DNA of 64,000 nucleotides from UBA3792 sp045114775 (lineage in GTDB: Bacteria > Bacillota > Clostridia > Christensenellales > CAG-138): assembly GCA_045114775.1 (NCBI GenBank), contig JBGULC010000043.1, positions 62,001 to 126,000 on the forward strand. Direction: 5' to 3'. Made by a program: the position numbers and the translations under genes. Below are positions 31,156-40,584 of this stretch, piece after piece; position 1 is the first letter of the stretch, and the number at the start of each line of letters is the position of its first letter. The notes beneath the pieces were generated by a model. That model saw only the letters and a program-made list of their open reading frames with translations, searched no databases and was not told the origin of the DNA.

Positions 31156-32112
31156 ATGAAGCGTTGGGTTTTGCTGCTGCTGTGCGCAATGATGTTTGCC
31201 TGCGGCGCAAATGTATCGCAGGAAGCGCAGTTTGCACCGACGTCCGAACCGACGCCGAAACCCACGCCGGAGCCTACGCCGGTCGAGGAATCGGTCGAAG
31301 TGATTCTGTCCGTGACCGCCGCGCCGGCAGAAAGCCTCGCACCCGTTCCGACCGATGCGCCGACGCCTACCCCTGTTCCGACCGACGCGCCGACGCCTAC
31401 CCCGGAGCCGACGCCGGAACCTGAGATCATCGATGCCGAGCGCCTTGCCTCCGGTGAGTTTGATTCCTTCTTCGACGATGCGGTGCTTGTGGGAGATTCG
31501 ATCACGAACACGCTTCGCAATTACGTGAGCGGTCAGCGCGCGCGGCACGAGGGATTTCTCGGAAAAGCACAGTTTTTGGGCGTGATCAGCATGAGCGCGC
31601 TGCGCGCCTCCTATAACAACGTCAGCACCCAGGGCGGCGTCAATTTCAAGTTTCGCGGCAAGGACGTGACGTTTACCGAAGCGCTGAAGGGAACCGGCGC
31701 GAAAAAGGTGTTTCTGCTCTTCGGTTCGAACGAGCTGATCTGGTGCAAGTGGGAGGACGAGCTTGCCGCGTTTGAGAAGATCTTCGGTCTGATCCGTTCG
31801 GTGGATCCGGACGCCGAGATCGTCGTGCAGGCGGTGCTTCCGATCACGGCGGCCTACTGCAAAAAGGAGCGGATTCAGATCGACAAATGGAACAGCTTCA
31901 ACATTGAACTGCGTGCGCTCTGCGAAAGGAACGACGTTGCGTTCCTCTCGTTTGCGGAGCAGGTCATGGATGAAAACGGATATCTGCCCAAATCGCTTTC
32001 GAACGACGGCGAGTACCATCTGAATGAAAAAGGAAACGAGATCTGGATCGCCGCACTTCGGAAATATGCTGCGGCGCGGATATATCCGGACGCGATTTTT
32101 GTATCACCGTAA
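31156..32112 (+). CDS. SGNH-hydrolase lipoprotein
   Basis: 318 residues. The lipoprotein signal ends at MMFACGAN. A Pro/Thr/Glu linker (about residues 30-95, repeats of PTPxPTPEPTP and VPTDAPTPTP) holds the enzyme off the membrane. The catalytic domain has block I VLVGDSIT, the oxyanion-type LLFGSNEL and the C-terminal DGEYHLNEKG supplying Asp and His. SGNH enzymes of this kind remove or transfer O-acetyl groups. It heads a four-gene cluster with DUF4358, MBOAT and DHHW genes, which suggests acetylation of a surface polymer. Start by ggagg at 31143. Confidence 0.85.
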   Translation: MKRWVLLLLCAMMFACGANVSQEAQFAPTSEPTPKPTPEPTPVEESVEVILSVTAAPAESLAPVPTDAPTPTPVPTDAPTPTPEPTPEPEIIDAERLASGEFDSFFDDAVLVGDSITNTLRNYVSGQRARHEGFLGKAQFLGVISMSALRASYNNVSTQGGVNFKFRGKDVTFTEALKGTGAKKVFLLFGSNELIWCKWEDELAAFEKIFGLIRSVDPDAEIVVQAVLPITAAYCKKERIQIDKWNSFNIELRALCERNDVAFLSFAEQVMDENGYLPKSLSNDGEYHLNEKGNEIWIAALRKYAAARIYPDAIFVSP

Positions 32113-32125
32113 GGGGGACGTCAAT

Positions 32126-32602
32126 ATGAAAAAAGTGATTTGTCTGCTGCTCACAGTGCTGCTCTTCTGCGCTTGCGGCGCAAAAACACAGAACGAAGCG
32201 GACGAAAAAAAGGAATACGGCGGGGACTTTACCGGGCGCGTGGCGGACGCCTGGAGCGCGGCGGGGTATCTGGACGAGATGGCGCCGTATTCTGACGGGG
32301 ATCTCCTCGATTACTATGGGATCGACGTCACCGCTTGCAAATGCGCAGCGGGATATTGCGACGCCGTCGGTTATACGAACGAAGCCGTTGTCGCGGTTGC
32401 GGACGAAGCGATTGCCGCGGAGATCGAAACGCTGTTGACTGACCATGTTGCCGCGATGAAGGAAACCTTCCGATCTTACGACCCGGATGCGTACAGGATC
32501 GCGGAGAACGCGGTGCTGCTGCGGGATGGTGGGCTGGTGGTCATGATCATCTCGCCGAACGCGCAGGCGATGCTCGAAACACTCCGGAACATTGCCCCGT
32601 AA
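32126..32602 (+). CDS. DUF4358 lipoprotein
   Basis: 158 residues from ATG 32126. Lipobox LLFCACGAK. The domain, with EMAPYSDGDLLDYYGIDVT and ENAVLLRDGGLVVMIISPNA, matches DUF4358 proteins, small lipoproteins often coded beside MBOAT acyltransferases in Clostridia. Function unknown; a periplasm-side accessory of the acylation machinery is inferred. Its TAA abuts the ATG of the MBOAT gene without a gap, so the two are translationally coupled. Confidence 0.82.
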   Translation: MKKVICLLLTVLLFCACGAKTQNEADEKKEYGGDFTGRVADAWSAAGYLDEMAPYSDGDLLDYYGIDVTACKCAAGYCDAVGYTNEAVVAVADEAIAAEIETLLTDHVAAMKETFRSYDPDAYRIAENAVLLRDGGLVVMIISPNAQAMLETLRNIAP

Positions 32603-33997
32603 ATGGTCTTTTCCTCGCTGACATTTCTGTTTGCTTTTCTGCCGGTCACGTTGATCGGCTATTATCTGTTCCCGAAAAAGCTGAAGATCGGCTTTCTGCT
32701 GCTCGCAAGTCTCGTGTTTTACGCGTGGGGGGAGCCGCTGTATGTGCTCTTGATGATCGGTTCGATCCTGATAAACTGGGGGATCGGCCTTCTGATGGAC
32801 AGAAGCGCACGGCATAAAAAGCTGTTTTTGATCGCGTCGGTCGTGTTGAACCTCGCGCTGCTGTTCGTGTTCAAGTATACCGGGCTCTTTTGGAACACGG
32901 TACGCGGACTGTTTTCCGGCCTGCTTGCGGCAAAATCGGTCTCGATCCGTCTGCCGATCGGCATTTCTTTTTTCACGTTTCAGATCATGTCCTATGTGAT
33001 CGACCTCTATCGCGGGAAAACGAAGGTACAGAAAAACCCGATCAAATTCGGCGCGTACGTCACGATGTTCCCGCAGCTTATCGCAGGGCCGATCGTGCGG
33101 TACGTGGATATTGAGGCGCAGCTTGACCGCCCCGATCTGTCGATCGACTCGATCGCGGACGGCGTCCGGCAGTTTTTGATCGGTCTCGGGAAAAAGGTCC
33201 TGATTGCAAACACCATGGCGGTCCTGTGGACGCAGCTTTCCGGCGCGCCGGAGAACAACGGCGTACTCGGCGCCTGGGTCGGGCTGTTCGCTTATACCTT
33301 CCAGATCTATTTTGATTTTTCCGGCTATTCCGACATGGCGTGCGGCCTCGGGCGTATGCTCGGTTTCCGCTTCGCCAAGAATTTCGATTATCCCTATATT
33401 GCGGACAGCGTGACCGATTTCTGGCGGCGCTGGCATATCTCTCTGTCCACCTGGTTCCGTGAATACGTCTATATTCCGCTCGGCGGCAACCGCAAGGGCT
33501 TACTGCGGCAAATCCTGAATATCCTGATTGTGTGGGCGCTGACCGGGCTTTGGCACGGCGCAAGCTGGAATTTCGTCGTGTGGGGCATGTATTACGGCGT
33601 TCTGCTGACGCTCGAAAAGCTGTTTTTCGGCAAGGTCCTCGAAAAGCTCCCGAAGGCCGTGCGGTGTTTTCTGACGTTCCTGATCGCGTCGGTCGGCTGG
33701 GGGATCTTTTATTTCACCGATTTTTCGGCGCTTGGCGTTTATTTCGGCTCGCTGATCGGGATCGGCAATCGCGGGCTGTTTACGCCGTCGTCGTGGGCGT
33801 GGTGCCTCGGCTATCTTCCGATGCTGCTGCTGGCGGCCGTTGCGGCGACGCCGCTCGGTGCGCGCGCCGCAGAGAAACTCAGCCGTTTCCGTTGGTTCGA
33901 GCCGGTAAGGCTTCTTGCCTGTATCGTGCTGTTTCTCCTCTGTGTCGCGTCGCTCGCCTCGCAGAGCTATAACCCGTTCATCTATTTCCGGTTCTGA
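32603..33997 (+). CDS. MBOAT family O-acyltransferase (AlgI/DltB-like)
   Basis: 464 residues with about ten membrane helices. It opens MVFSSLTFLFAFLPVTLIGYY and carries YFDFSGYSDMACGLGRMLGF, DFWRRWHISLSTWFREYVYI and the catalytic His in ALTGLWHGASWNF. These are the signatures of AlgI/PatA-type enzymes that move acyl groups across the membrane onto alginate, peptidoglycan or teichoic acids. The acceptor here is unknown. Start directly follows the DUF4358 stop. Confidence 0.95.
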   Translation: MVFSSLTFLFAFLPVTLIGYYLFPKKLKIGFLLLASLVFYAWGEPLYVLLMIGSILINWGIGLLMDRSARHKKLFLIASVVLNLALLFVFKYTGLFWNTVRGLFSGLLAAKSVSIRLPIGISFFTFQIMSYVIDLYRGKTKVQKNPIKFGAYVTMFPQLIAGPIVRYVDIEAQLDRPDLSIDSIADGVRQFLIGLGKKVLIANTMAVLWTQLSGAPENNGVLGAWVGLFAYTFQIYFDFSGYSDMACGLGRMLGFRFAKNFDYPYIADSVTDFWRRWHISLSTWFREYVYIPLGGNRKGLLRQILNILIVWALTGLWHGASWNFVVWGMYYGVLLTLEKLFFGKVLEKLPKAVRCFLTFLIASVGWGIFYFTDFSALGVYFGSLIGIGNRGLFTPSSWAWCLGYLPMLLLAAVAATPLGARAAEKLSRFRWFEPVRLLACIVLFLLCVASLASQSYNPFIYFRF

Positions 33998-34011
33998 GGG
34001 GAGGTGCGATC

Positions 34012-35133
34012 GTGAATCGAAATCTCTGGAGCATCATAACGGTCGTTTTGTTTGCGCTTGTCCTTCTTGCAGTGCCGCTCGCCTTTTTGATCGTGCCGTA
34101 TCGCACGTTCTCGGAAGCGGAACGCCGGTACCTTGCCGAGCCGCCGAAGCTTTCCGAGGAGAAGCTTTCCGACTGGTCGTTTGACGATAAGGTCGAAACC
34201 TTCCTCGCGGATCATTTGCCCGGGCGAAATGCGCTGACGTCCGTAAACGCCTACATGACGCTGTATACGGGACGTCAGGTTTCCGCCGACGTCTACTGCG
34301 ATGCGGAGGGCTATCTCGTTGAAGCACCGGTCAAGGACGCACCGGAGGAGCTTGAAAAACGCGTGCGCCGTATCGCGGCGCTCGGACGGAACGCGGGACT
34401 GACGCCGTATCTTCTCGTCGTTCCTTCGACCGGGTATGTGCGAAACGACGCGCTTCCTGGATCGCTTGCCGCACTGTATCAAGACGAAGCGATCCAAAGG
34501 GAGATCGAGGCGTTCGACGGCGTGACGGTTGTACCGATCATGGAACGGTTCCGGGCGGAGGGGCAGCGCTGGTTCTACCGTACGGATCATCACTGGAATG
34601 CCGACGGCGCATTTGCCGCGTATGAGGCGTATATGCGCGCAGCGGGGCATGAGCCGCTTTCGCAGGAGGCGTTTGCCCGCCGCGAGGTCCCGGGGTATTC
34701 GGGCTCAACGCAGTCGCGATCCGCGCTGTGGCTGCATCCGACCGAACCGCTGACGCTCGACGAACCGAACGGCGTCGACGTCTCAGTCACATTCTCCGAC
34801 AAAGAGGAAACGTTTACGAGCCTGTTCTTTGAGGAGCATCTCAAGGAATACGATTGGTATCCGATCTTCCTGGAAGGCAACCATCCGATCACGGTGATCA
34901 AGAACAAAAGCGCCGCCGAGGATGCGCCGCGTCTGCTGCTCGTCAAGGACTCGTTCGGCAATTCGCTTGCGCCGTACCTTGTGCCGTCGTACAAAACGAT
35001 CGTCATGGTCGATCCGCGTTATTATAAACAGAGCGTCGCGCTGCTTTGCGAACAGTACGCGATCGACGAGCTGCTGTTCTGCTATTCGCTCGATCACATC
35101 ACGACCGACGAAAGCCTACGGACGCTGCGCTGA
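34012..35133 (+). CDS. DHHW family (AlgX/AlgJ-like) extracytoplasmic protein
   Basis: 373 residues from GTG 34012 behind ggggagg. One N-terminal membrane anchor (residues 7-28) is followed by an SGNH-like domain with the family hallmark RTDHHWNADGA and LLVKDSFGNSLAPYL. In alginate systems the AlgJ/AlgX partners accept acyl groups from AlgI and move them to the polymer. Order and overlap with the MBOAT gene suggest the same relay. The substrate polymer gene cluster is not in this window. Confidence 0.88.
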   Translation: MNRNLWSIITVVLFALVLLAVPLAFLIVPYRTFSEAERRYLAEPPKLSEEKLSDWSFDDKVETFLADHLPGRNALTSVNAYMTLYTGRQVSADVYCDAEGYLVEAPVKDAPEELEKRVRRIAALGRNAGLTPYLLVVPSTGYVRNDALPGSLAALYQDEAIQREIEAFDGVTVVPIMERFRAEGQRWFYRTDHHWNADGAFAAYEAYMRAAGHEPLSQEAFARREVPGYSGSTQSRSALWLHPTEPLTLDEPNGVDVSVTFSDKEETFTSLFFEEHLKEYDWYPIFLEGNHPITVIKNKSAAEDAPRLLLVKDSFGNSLAPYLVPSYKTIVMVDPRYYKQSVALLCEQYAIDELLFCYSLDHITTDESLRTLR

Positions 35134-35154
35134 GAGCGGCTGCAAAATCCGCGG

Positions 35155-35183
35155 TTGACAGACGCGGATTTGTGCGATACAAT
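35155..35183 (+). promoter_or_regulatory. Promoter of the pheST T-box transcript
   Basis: TTGACA (35155-35160) and TACAAT (35178-35183), 17-bp spacer. Confidence 0.85.
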
Positions 35184-35189
35184 AGGCAA

Positions 35190-35417
35190 AGCGTTGAAGG
35201 TGTCAGGTACCGTCCGAACGCAGTAAAAGAGAGCCTCCGCCGCGGCTGAAAGCGGGGGAACAGGGCACGGACGGGAAGGTTCAGCACCGGAGCATCTCCT
35301 TTCGGAGCGCGTCCTCGCGTTATCGGGGAAACGAGAGAAGGGCATTGCCCTTAACTTGGGTGGTACCGCGGAAAAAGGCTTTTTCGTCCCATGCATATGC
35401 ATGGGGCTATTTTTTTA
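35190..35417 (+). promoter_or_regulatory. Phenylalanine T-box riboswitch with terminator
   Basis: The T-box sequence GGGTGGTACCGCG lies at 35358-35370. Stem I features include an AGTA bulge near 35222 and GCTG-AAAGC. A likely specifier TTC (Phe) is at 35280-35282. The terminator has perfect arms cccatgca/tgcatggg (35388-35405) and seven T (35410-35416). Uncharged tRNA-Phe would stabilise the antiterminator and turn on pheST. The 295-base gap 35134-35428 holds only this element and its promoter. Confidence 0.93.
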
Positions 35418-35428
35418 AGGAGGAATGT

Positions 35429-36454
35429 ATGGCAATCACAATGGAAGAGCTGCGGAAGCAGTTCTATGAACATTTGCAGCAGGCGAACGCCGCGGAGGCG
35501 TTTGAGGAACTGCGCGTCCGCTACCTCGGCAAAAAGGGCGAGGTCACCGGACTTCTGAAGAACATGGGCGCGATTGCGCCGGAGCTCAGAAAGGATTACG
35601 GCGCAAAGGTCAACGCGCTCAAGGAAGAGGTCGAGTCGAGCATCAGAAAGCGCATCGAGGAAGCGCACGCAAAGGAGTTGGAACGCAGGATCGCGGCGAC
35701 CGAGCGCTATGACCTCAGTTTGCCGAGCACGCTCAGTGAGGGCAGCTATCACCCGATCACGCTTGTGCAGCGCGAAGTCGAACAGATCTTCGCGTCGATG
35801 GGCTTCACGATCGAGGACTACGACGAGATCGTCGACGACTACCATTGCTTCGAAGCGCTGAACATCCCGAAGCACCATCCCGCGCGCGACATGCAGGACA
35901 CGTACTACCTTTCGAACGGGCAGCTTCTGAAAACGCATACGTCCGCCGCACAGAACGCGATCATGCGCAAGTACGGCGCGCCGCTCCGCGCGATCTTCCC
36001 GGGCCGCTGCTTCCGCAACGAGAGCACCGACGCCTGCCATGAGAACACGTTCTTCCAGATGGAGGGCATCATGATCGACGAGAACATCTCGATCTCGAAT
36101 CTGATCTATTTCATGAAGACGATGCTGAGTGAAGTCTTTCAGCGCGACGTCAAGGTCCGTCTCCGTCCGGGCTTCTTCCCGTTCGTCGAGCCGGGCTTCG
36201 AGCTGGATATCTCCTGCGCGATCTGCGGCGGCAAGGGCTGTCCGTCGTGCAAGAACTCCGGCTGGCTGGAGCTCTGCCCCTGCGGCATGATCCACCCGAA
36301 TGTATTGAAGGCGGGCGGCATCGATACAGAGAAGTACACCGGCTTCGCGTTCGGCCTTGGGCTCACGCGGCTTGCTATGATGAAATACGGGATCAAGGAC
36401 ATCCGCGACCTGAACAGCGGAAACCTGAAGTCCCTCGACCAATTCGTGAAGTAA
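35429..36454 (+). CDS. pheS: Phenylalanyl-tRNA synthetase alpha subunit
   Basis: 341 residues from ATG 35429 behind aggagg. The coiled-coil N-terminus is followed by class II motifs: motif 1 at HPITLVQREVEQIFASMGF, motif 2 at AIFPGRCFRNESTDACHENT, motif 3 at GFAFGLGLTRLAMMKYGI. Near the C-terminus CAICGGKGCPSCKNSGW adds a small cysteine-rich insert common in Clostridia, perhaps zinc-binding. Charges tRNA-Phe as an alpha2beta2 tetramer with PheT. Confidence 0.98.
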   Translation: MAITMEELRKQFYEHLQQANAAEAFEELRVRYLGKKGEVTGLLKNMGAIAPELRKDYGAKVNALKEEVESSIRKRIEEAHAKELERRIAATERYDLSLPSTLSEGSYHPITLVQREVEQIFASMGFTIEDYDEIVDDYHCFEALNIPKHHPARDMQDTYYLSNGQLLKTHTSAAQNAIMRKYGAPLRAIFPGRCFRNESTDACHENTFFQMEGIMIDENISISNLIYFMKTMLSEVFQRDVKVRLRPGFFPFVEPGFELDISCAICGGKGCPSCKNSGWLELCPCGMIHPNVLKAGGIDTEKYTGFAFGLGLTRLAMMKYGIKDIRDLNSGNLKSLDQFVK

Positions 36455-36466
36455 GGAGGCAGAACC

Positions 36467-38830
36467 ATGAAAGTTTCCATGAACTGGATCTCGGACTATG
36501 TTGATCTCTCCGGGCTCGATATAGACGATCTTATCCATCGCTTCACGCTGTCCACCGCGGAGGTGGAGGACGTTTACCATCTCGGGACCGAGATCAACGG
36601 CGTCGTCGTCGCGGAGATTAAAACGATCGAAGAACACCCGAACTCCAAAAAGCTGCATCTTCTCGAGCTCGACCTCGGCGATCACACCGACCGCTGCGTG
36701 TGCGGCGCGCCCAACGTGCGCGTGGGCATGCGCGTGCCGTTCGCGCCGTTCGGCGCTTCCGTCGTCGGCATGACGATCGGCGAAGCCACGATCGCAGGCG
36801 TCGTTTCCCGCGGAATGTGCTGCTCGGCCGCCGAGCTCGGCATTGCGGATTCTTCGAGCGGGCTATTGGAGCTTCCCGCGGACGCGCCGCTGGGCGTGCC
36901 CGTGAAGGAGCTGTACGCGTTCGAGGACACCGTGTTCGAGGTGGACAACAAATCGCTGACGAACCGCCCGGACCTTTGGGGACATTACGGCATTGCGCGC
37001 GAGTTCTCCGCGATCGCAAAGCGTCCCTTAAAGCCGCTGGCGCTCGACGATCTTAGAAAGTACGACGCACTGGATCCGGTGCCGCTCGGCGCGATCGACC
37101 CGGAGCTCTGCTATCGCTATTCCGCGATCCGCGCGGATCACATCCAAAAGAAGGTCAGCCCGATCGACATGCAGATCCGTCTCTATTACTGCGGCATGCG
37201 CGCGATCTCGCTCCTTGCGGACCTCACGAACTACGTCATGCTCGAGCTCGGTCAGCCGACGCACGCATTCGATTCGCGCATGGTCGGCACGATCGGCGTA
37301 CAGCGTTTCCCGGAGACGTTTGCCTTCCAAACGCTCGACGGCACGGAGCGGAAGATCGATCCCGAGACGCTGATGATCACAAGCGACGGAAAGCCCGTCG
37401 CGGTCGCGGGCGTCATGGGCGGTCTGAACAGCGAGATCGTCGCCGACACGGATTCCGTCACGCTCGAATGCGCCACTTTCTCCGCGGTCTCGGTCCGCAA
37501 GACCTCGAGCCGCATCGGCCTTCGCACCGACGCGAGCATGCGCTACGAAAAGACGCTCGATCCCGAGCTCTGCGCGATCGCCGCAGGCCGGTTCTTAAAG
37601 CTTTTGCTCGGCATCGACCCGGAGGCGAAGGTTACGAGCCGCTATACGGATTGCTACCAGTATCATTATCCGCAGATCGAGCTGCACTTCGACAAGATGT
37701 TCGTCGACCGCTACACCGGCATCGACATCGCCGACGCGCAGATCAACGATACCCTGACGCGGCTCGGCTTTGACGTGACCGAGCAAAACTCCGTGTTCGA
37801 CGTTAAGGTCCCGTCGTGGCGCGCCACCAAGGACGTGACGATCCCTGCGGACGTCATCGAGGAGATCACACGCATCTACGGCTACGACAACTTCAACATC
37901 GAGACCACGATGAGCGCGCTGCGTCCGGTGCAGCCGCTGCAGGTGAAGGCCGATGAAAAGGCGGTCAAGGACGCGCTCGTGAAGACCTTCGGGCTACACG
38001 AGGTCCACACCTATCTGTGGTGCGACGCGAAGAAGCTGAAGGACCTCAATATCCCGCTGCCCGAGAACGTGTACCTTCTGAACGGCATGAACCCGGACGC
38101 GACCGTGCTTCGCACCGCGATGATGCAGACGCTGCTGCCGGTGCTCAAAGAGAACCGCTTCTACGCGCCGTCGTTCGGCGTGTTTGAGATCGGCCGCACC
38201 GTCAAGGGACAGAAGGAAGACGGCGCCGCCAACGAGCGCAGAACGCTCGGCGTCGCGCTGCTCTCGCACGAAAAGGAGCGCACCGTGTTCCTCACTGCAC
38301 GCGACATGATCTCCGCGATCCTGTTCGATCTCAGAAGAAAGCATCCGACGTTCGAGCGCGTACAGCCGATCAACGCGTGGGAGCATCCCGCAAACACCGC
38401 GGCGATCCTCTTGGACGGCAAGACGATCGGCACGATGTCGACCGTGCATCCCGAAGTTGCGGCGGAGATCGACAAGAAAGCGTCGATCGTCACGCTTGAG
38501 CTCGATATGGACGCGCTTGCCGAAATCAAGGAAGCGGACCTCAAGTATCGCGAGGCTTCGCGCTTCCCGGGCATCGACATCGACCTCAGCTTCGTCGTCG
38601 ATAAGGACGTTACGTTTGCGGATGTCACCGGTCCGTTCTTCGAGGATCGCGACGAGACGCTTGCGGGCATCTCGCTCGTCGATATCTACGAAGCGGACGT
38701 CAAGAGCATGACAATCCGGCTCTCGTTCGTGTCCCCCGTAAAGACGCTTCAGAAGGCCGAGGTGCAGGCTTATATCGACCGCATCCTCGCCGTTCTCGCG
38801 GAGAAGAACATCCGTCTGCGCACGGTTTAA
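36467..38830 (+). CDS. pheT: Phenylalanyl-tRNA synthetase beta subunit
   Basis: 787 residues, full length. Domains in order: N-terminal OB fold (tRNA-binding domain, residues about 40-150, CGAPNVRVGMRVPFA), B3/B4 editing module (DNKSLTNRPDLWGHYGIARE, GVMGGLNSEI), B5 DNA-binding-like fold, the catalytic-like core (YNFNIETTMSALRPVQP region), and the C-terminal ferredoxin-like anticodon domain (YREASRFPGIDIDLSFVVDK). Twelve bases after pheS. Confidence 0.97.
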   Translation: MKVSMNWISDYVDLSGLDIDDLIHRFTLSTAEVEDVYHLGTEINGVVVAEIKTIEEHPNSKKLHLLELDLGDHTDRCVCGAPNVRVGMRVPFAPFGASVVGMTIGEATIAGVVSRGMCCSAAELGIADSSSGLLELPADAPLGVPVKELYAFEDTVFEVDNKSLTNRPDLWGHYGIAREFSAIAKRPLKPLALDDLRKYDALDPVPLGAIDPELCYRYSAIRADHIQKKVSPIDMQIRLYYCGMRAISLLADLTNYVMLELGQPTHAFDSRMVGTIGVQRFPETFAFQTLDGTERKIDPETLMITSDGKPVAVAGVMGGLNSEIVADTDSVTLECATFSAVSVRKTSSRIGLRTDASMRYEKTLDPELCAIAAGRFLKLLLGIDPEAKVTSRYTDCYQYHYPQIELHFDKMFVDRYTGIDIADAQINDTLTRLGFDVTEQNSVFDVKVPSWRATKDVTIPADVIEEITRIYGYDNFNIETTMSALRPVQPLQVKADEKAVKDALVKTFGLHEVHTYLWCDAKKLKDLNIPLPENVYLLNGMNPDATVLRTAMMQTLLPVLKENRFYAPSFGVFEIGRTVKGQKEDGAANERRTLGVALLSHEKERTVFLTARDMISAILFDLRRKHPTFERVQPINAWEHPANTAAILLDGKTIGTMSTVHPEVAAEIDKKASIVTLELDMDALAEIKEADLKYREASRFPGIDIDLSFVVDKDVTFADVTGPFFEDRDETLAGISLVDIYEADVKSMTIRLSFVSPVKTLQKAEVQAYIDRILAVLAEKNIRLRTV

Positions 38831-38840
38831 GGAGGTAATT

Positions 38841-39590
38841 ATGGCATTCAACGTAGCAAAGGTCACCGACGATCTCGTCAAATGGCTGAACGACTGGTTT
38901 AGTGAAAACGGTCCCGGCTGCAACGCCGTGATCGGCATCTCCGGCGGCAAGGACAGCTCCGTTACGGCGGCGCTGTGCGTTCGTGCGCTCGGCGCGGACC
39001 GCGTTATCGGCGTTCTGATGCCGAACGGCGAGCAGTACGACATCGACGTTTCCGAAGCGCTCGTCAAGCATCTCGGTATCCGCTCCTACGTCGTCAACAT
39101 CAAGGACGCGTACGACGGCGTCGTGAACGCGGCGAAGGCGGCGGGCGTGGAGCTAAGCAATCAATCCTACATCAACCTCGCGCCGCGCATCCGCATGAGC
39201 ACGCTCTACGCGGTCTCGCAGTCGTATAACGGCAGGGTCATCAATACCTGCAATCTCTCAGAGGACTGGGTCGGCTACTCCACGCGCTACGGCGATTCCG
39301 TGGGCGACGTGTGCCCGCTCGGCAAGCTCACCGTCGCCGAGGTCAAGGAGATGGGAACGTACCTCGGGCTTCCCGACATGTTCGTGCATAAGGTCCCGAG
39401 CGACGGGCTCTGCGGCAAGACGGACGAGGATAACCTCGGCTTCACCTATGCCGTGCTCGACCGCTATATCCGCACCGGCGAGATCGACGATCCCGAGACG
39501 AAGGCGCTGATCGACCGCAAGCATAAGATGAACCTTTTCAAGCTTGAGCTGATGCAGACCTTCCAGTACGACCCGAACGCGGAAGAATGA
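38841..39590 (+). CDS. nadE: NAD+ synthase, ammonia-dependent
   Basis: 249 residues. The N-type PP-loop is ISGGKDSSVTAALC. Later motifs are GVLMPNGEQYDI, NTCNLSEDWVGYSTRYGDSVGD and KVPSDGLCGKTDEDNLGF. There is no glutaminase domain, so the enzyme should use ammonia to amidate deamido-NAD. It is 10 nt after pheT with a ggagg site, so it is probably in the pheST transcript and thereby under T-box control, which is unusual. Its last bases overlap the regulator start. Confidence 0.95.
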   Translation: MAFNVAKVTDDLVKWLNDWFSENGPGCNAVIGISGGKDSSVTAALCVRALGADRVIGVLMPNGEQYDIDVSEALVKHLGIRSYVVNIKDAYDGVVNAAKAAGVELSNQSYINLAPRIRMSTLYAVSQSYNGRVINTCNLSEDWVGYSTRYGDSVGDVCPLGKLTVAEVKEMGTYLGLPDMFVHKVPSDGLCGKTDEDNLGFTYAVLDRYIRTGEIDDPETKALIDRKHKMNLFKLELMQTFQYDPNAEE

Positions 39591-40369
39591 CGGAGAAGAG
39601 CACCGAACCGGTCCGCGCGATCGCAAAGGCGTGTACGCTTCTGGACCTTCTCACGGAGGCGAAGCGCCCGCTTTCTCTGGGCGAGCTGACACGATCCACC
39701 GGCTGGGCAAAAAGCACGGTTTACGGGCTTTTAAGCTCCATGCGAAGCTGTAATCTTGTGGAGCAGGACGCACAGAGCGGGCGCTATGCGCTCGGCGTGC
39801 GCCTGTTCGAGTACGGCAGCGCGGTAAACAGCACGCGGAACATCATTGCGCTTTCGCGGGAGCCGATGGAACGTCTTGTAAAGCTGACCGGCGAGTCCGC
39901 GTCGCTGTCCATGCTCGACCGCGGCGAAGCGTTGGTGCTCCTGCACGCGGAACCGGATTCCGCCTTTCATATCGTGTCCGAGACCGGCGCGCATCTGCCC
40001 GCATTCTGTACGGCGCAGGGCAAGGTTTTGCTGTCCGCGCTTTCGGACGCGGCCGTGCGCCGTATCTTCGACGCACGGTTTCAGCAATTCACGCCGCATA
40101 CGGTTTCGAGCGCCGAGGCGCTTCTAAAAGAACTCAAAACGGGTCGTGAAACCGGGTATGCGATCGAAAACGGCGAGTTCAGAATCGGCGTCCGCGGCGT
40201 CGCAGCGCCGATCAAAGACCACACCGGCGCGATCCGTTATGCGCTGGGGCTCATCGGCATGTTCCGCCGCATCGACTCGGACGAGTTTCGCGACGCGACC
40301 GCCGAGGTATTGAAGACCGCCGCGGCGATTTCCGAAGCGCTGGGCTGGCGTGAAAACAGCAGACAATGA
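39587..40369 (+). CDS. IclR family transcriptional regulator
   Basis: 260 residues. The winged helix reads AIAKACTLLDLLTEAKRPLS, LGELTRSTGWAKSTVYGLLS. The ligand domain has LSREPMERLVKLTGESASLS, FCTAQGKVLLSAL and AAPIKDHTGAIRYALGLIGM. IclR proteins sense small carboxylates or aromatics. The likely target is the divergent-in-function but same-strand D-aminoacylase 215 nt downstream. ATG overlaps the nadE stop by four bases. Confidence 0.92.
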   Translation: MTEKSTEPVRAIAKACTLLDLLTEAKRPLSLGELTRSTGWAKSTVYGLLSSMRSCNLVEQDAQSGRYALGVRLFEYGSAVNSTRNIIALSREPMERLVKLTGESASLSMLDRGEALVLLHAEPDSAFHIVSETGAHLPAFCTAQGKVLLSALSDAAVRRIFDARFQQFTPHTVSSAEALLKELKTGRETGYAIENGEFRIGVRGVAAPIKDHTGAIRYALGLIGMFRRIDSDEFRDATAEVLKTAAAISEALGWRENSRQ

Positions 40370-40451
40370 TTCGTACTTCCACGGACAAGATAAGATGAAT
40401 GCAGATGTCAGGCGAGAGGCCTGTTGCAGGCAGTATCATAATCTATGATAG

Positions 40452-40475
40452 AAAAGGGGCTTCGGTCCCTTTTTT
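40452..40475 (+). terminator. Terminator after the iclR-type gene
   Basis: Stem aaaaggggc/gtccctttt around a TTCG loop, then T-run. Confidence 0.85.
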
Positions 40476-40537
40476 GCGTTCCGCTCAAATTGTAAAAGAG
40501 ATTGATCACGCACTTTTCATTCGTACGATAAATGGGA

Positions 40538-40566
40538 TTGCAACGCGAGCGAAAAGGTGGTAAAAT
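40538..40566 (+). promoter_or_regulatory. Promoter of the D-aminoacylase gene
   Basis: TTGCAA (40538-40543) and TAAAAT (40561-40566), 17-bp spacer. The predicted leader is only about 12 nt and is made up almost entirely of the agaggaag ribosome site. Confidence 0.7.
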
Positions 40567-40584
40567 AATGTCAGAGGAAGTAGA

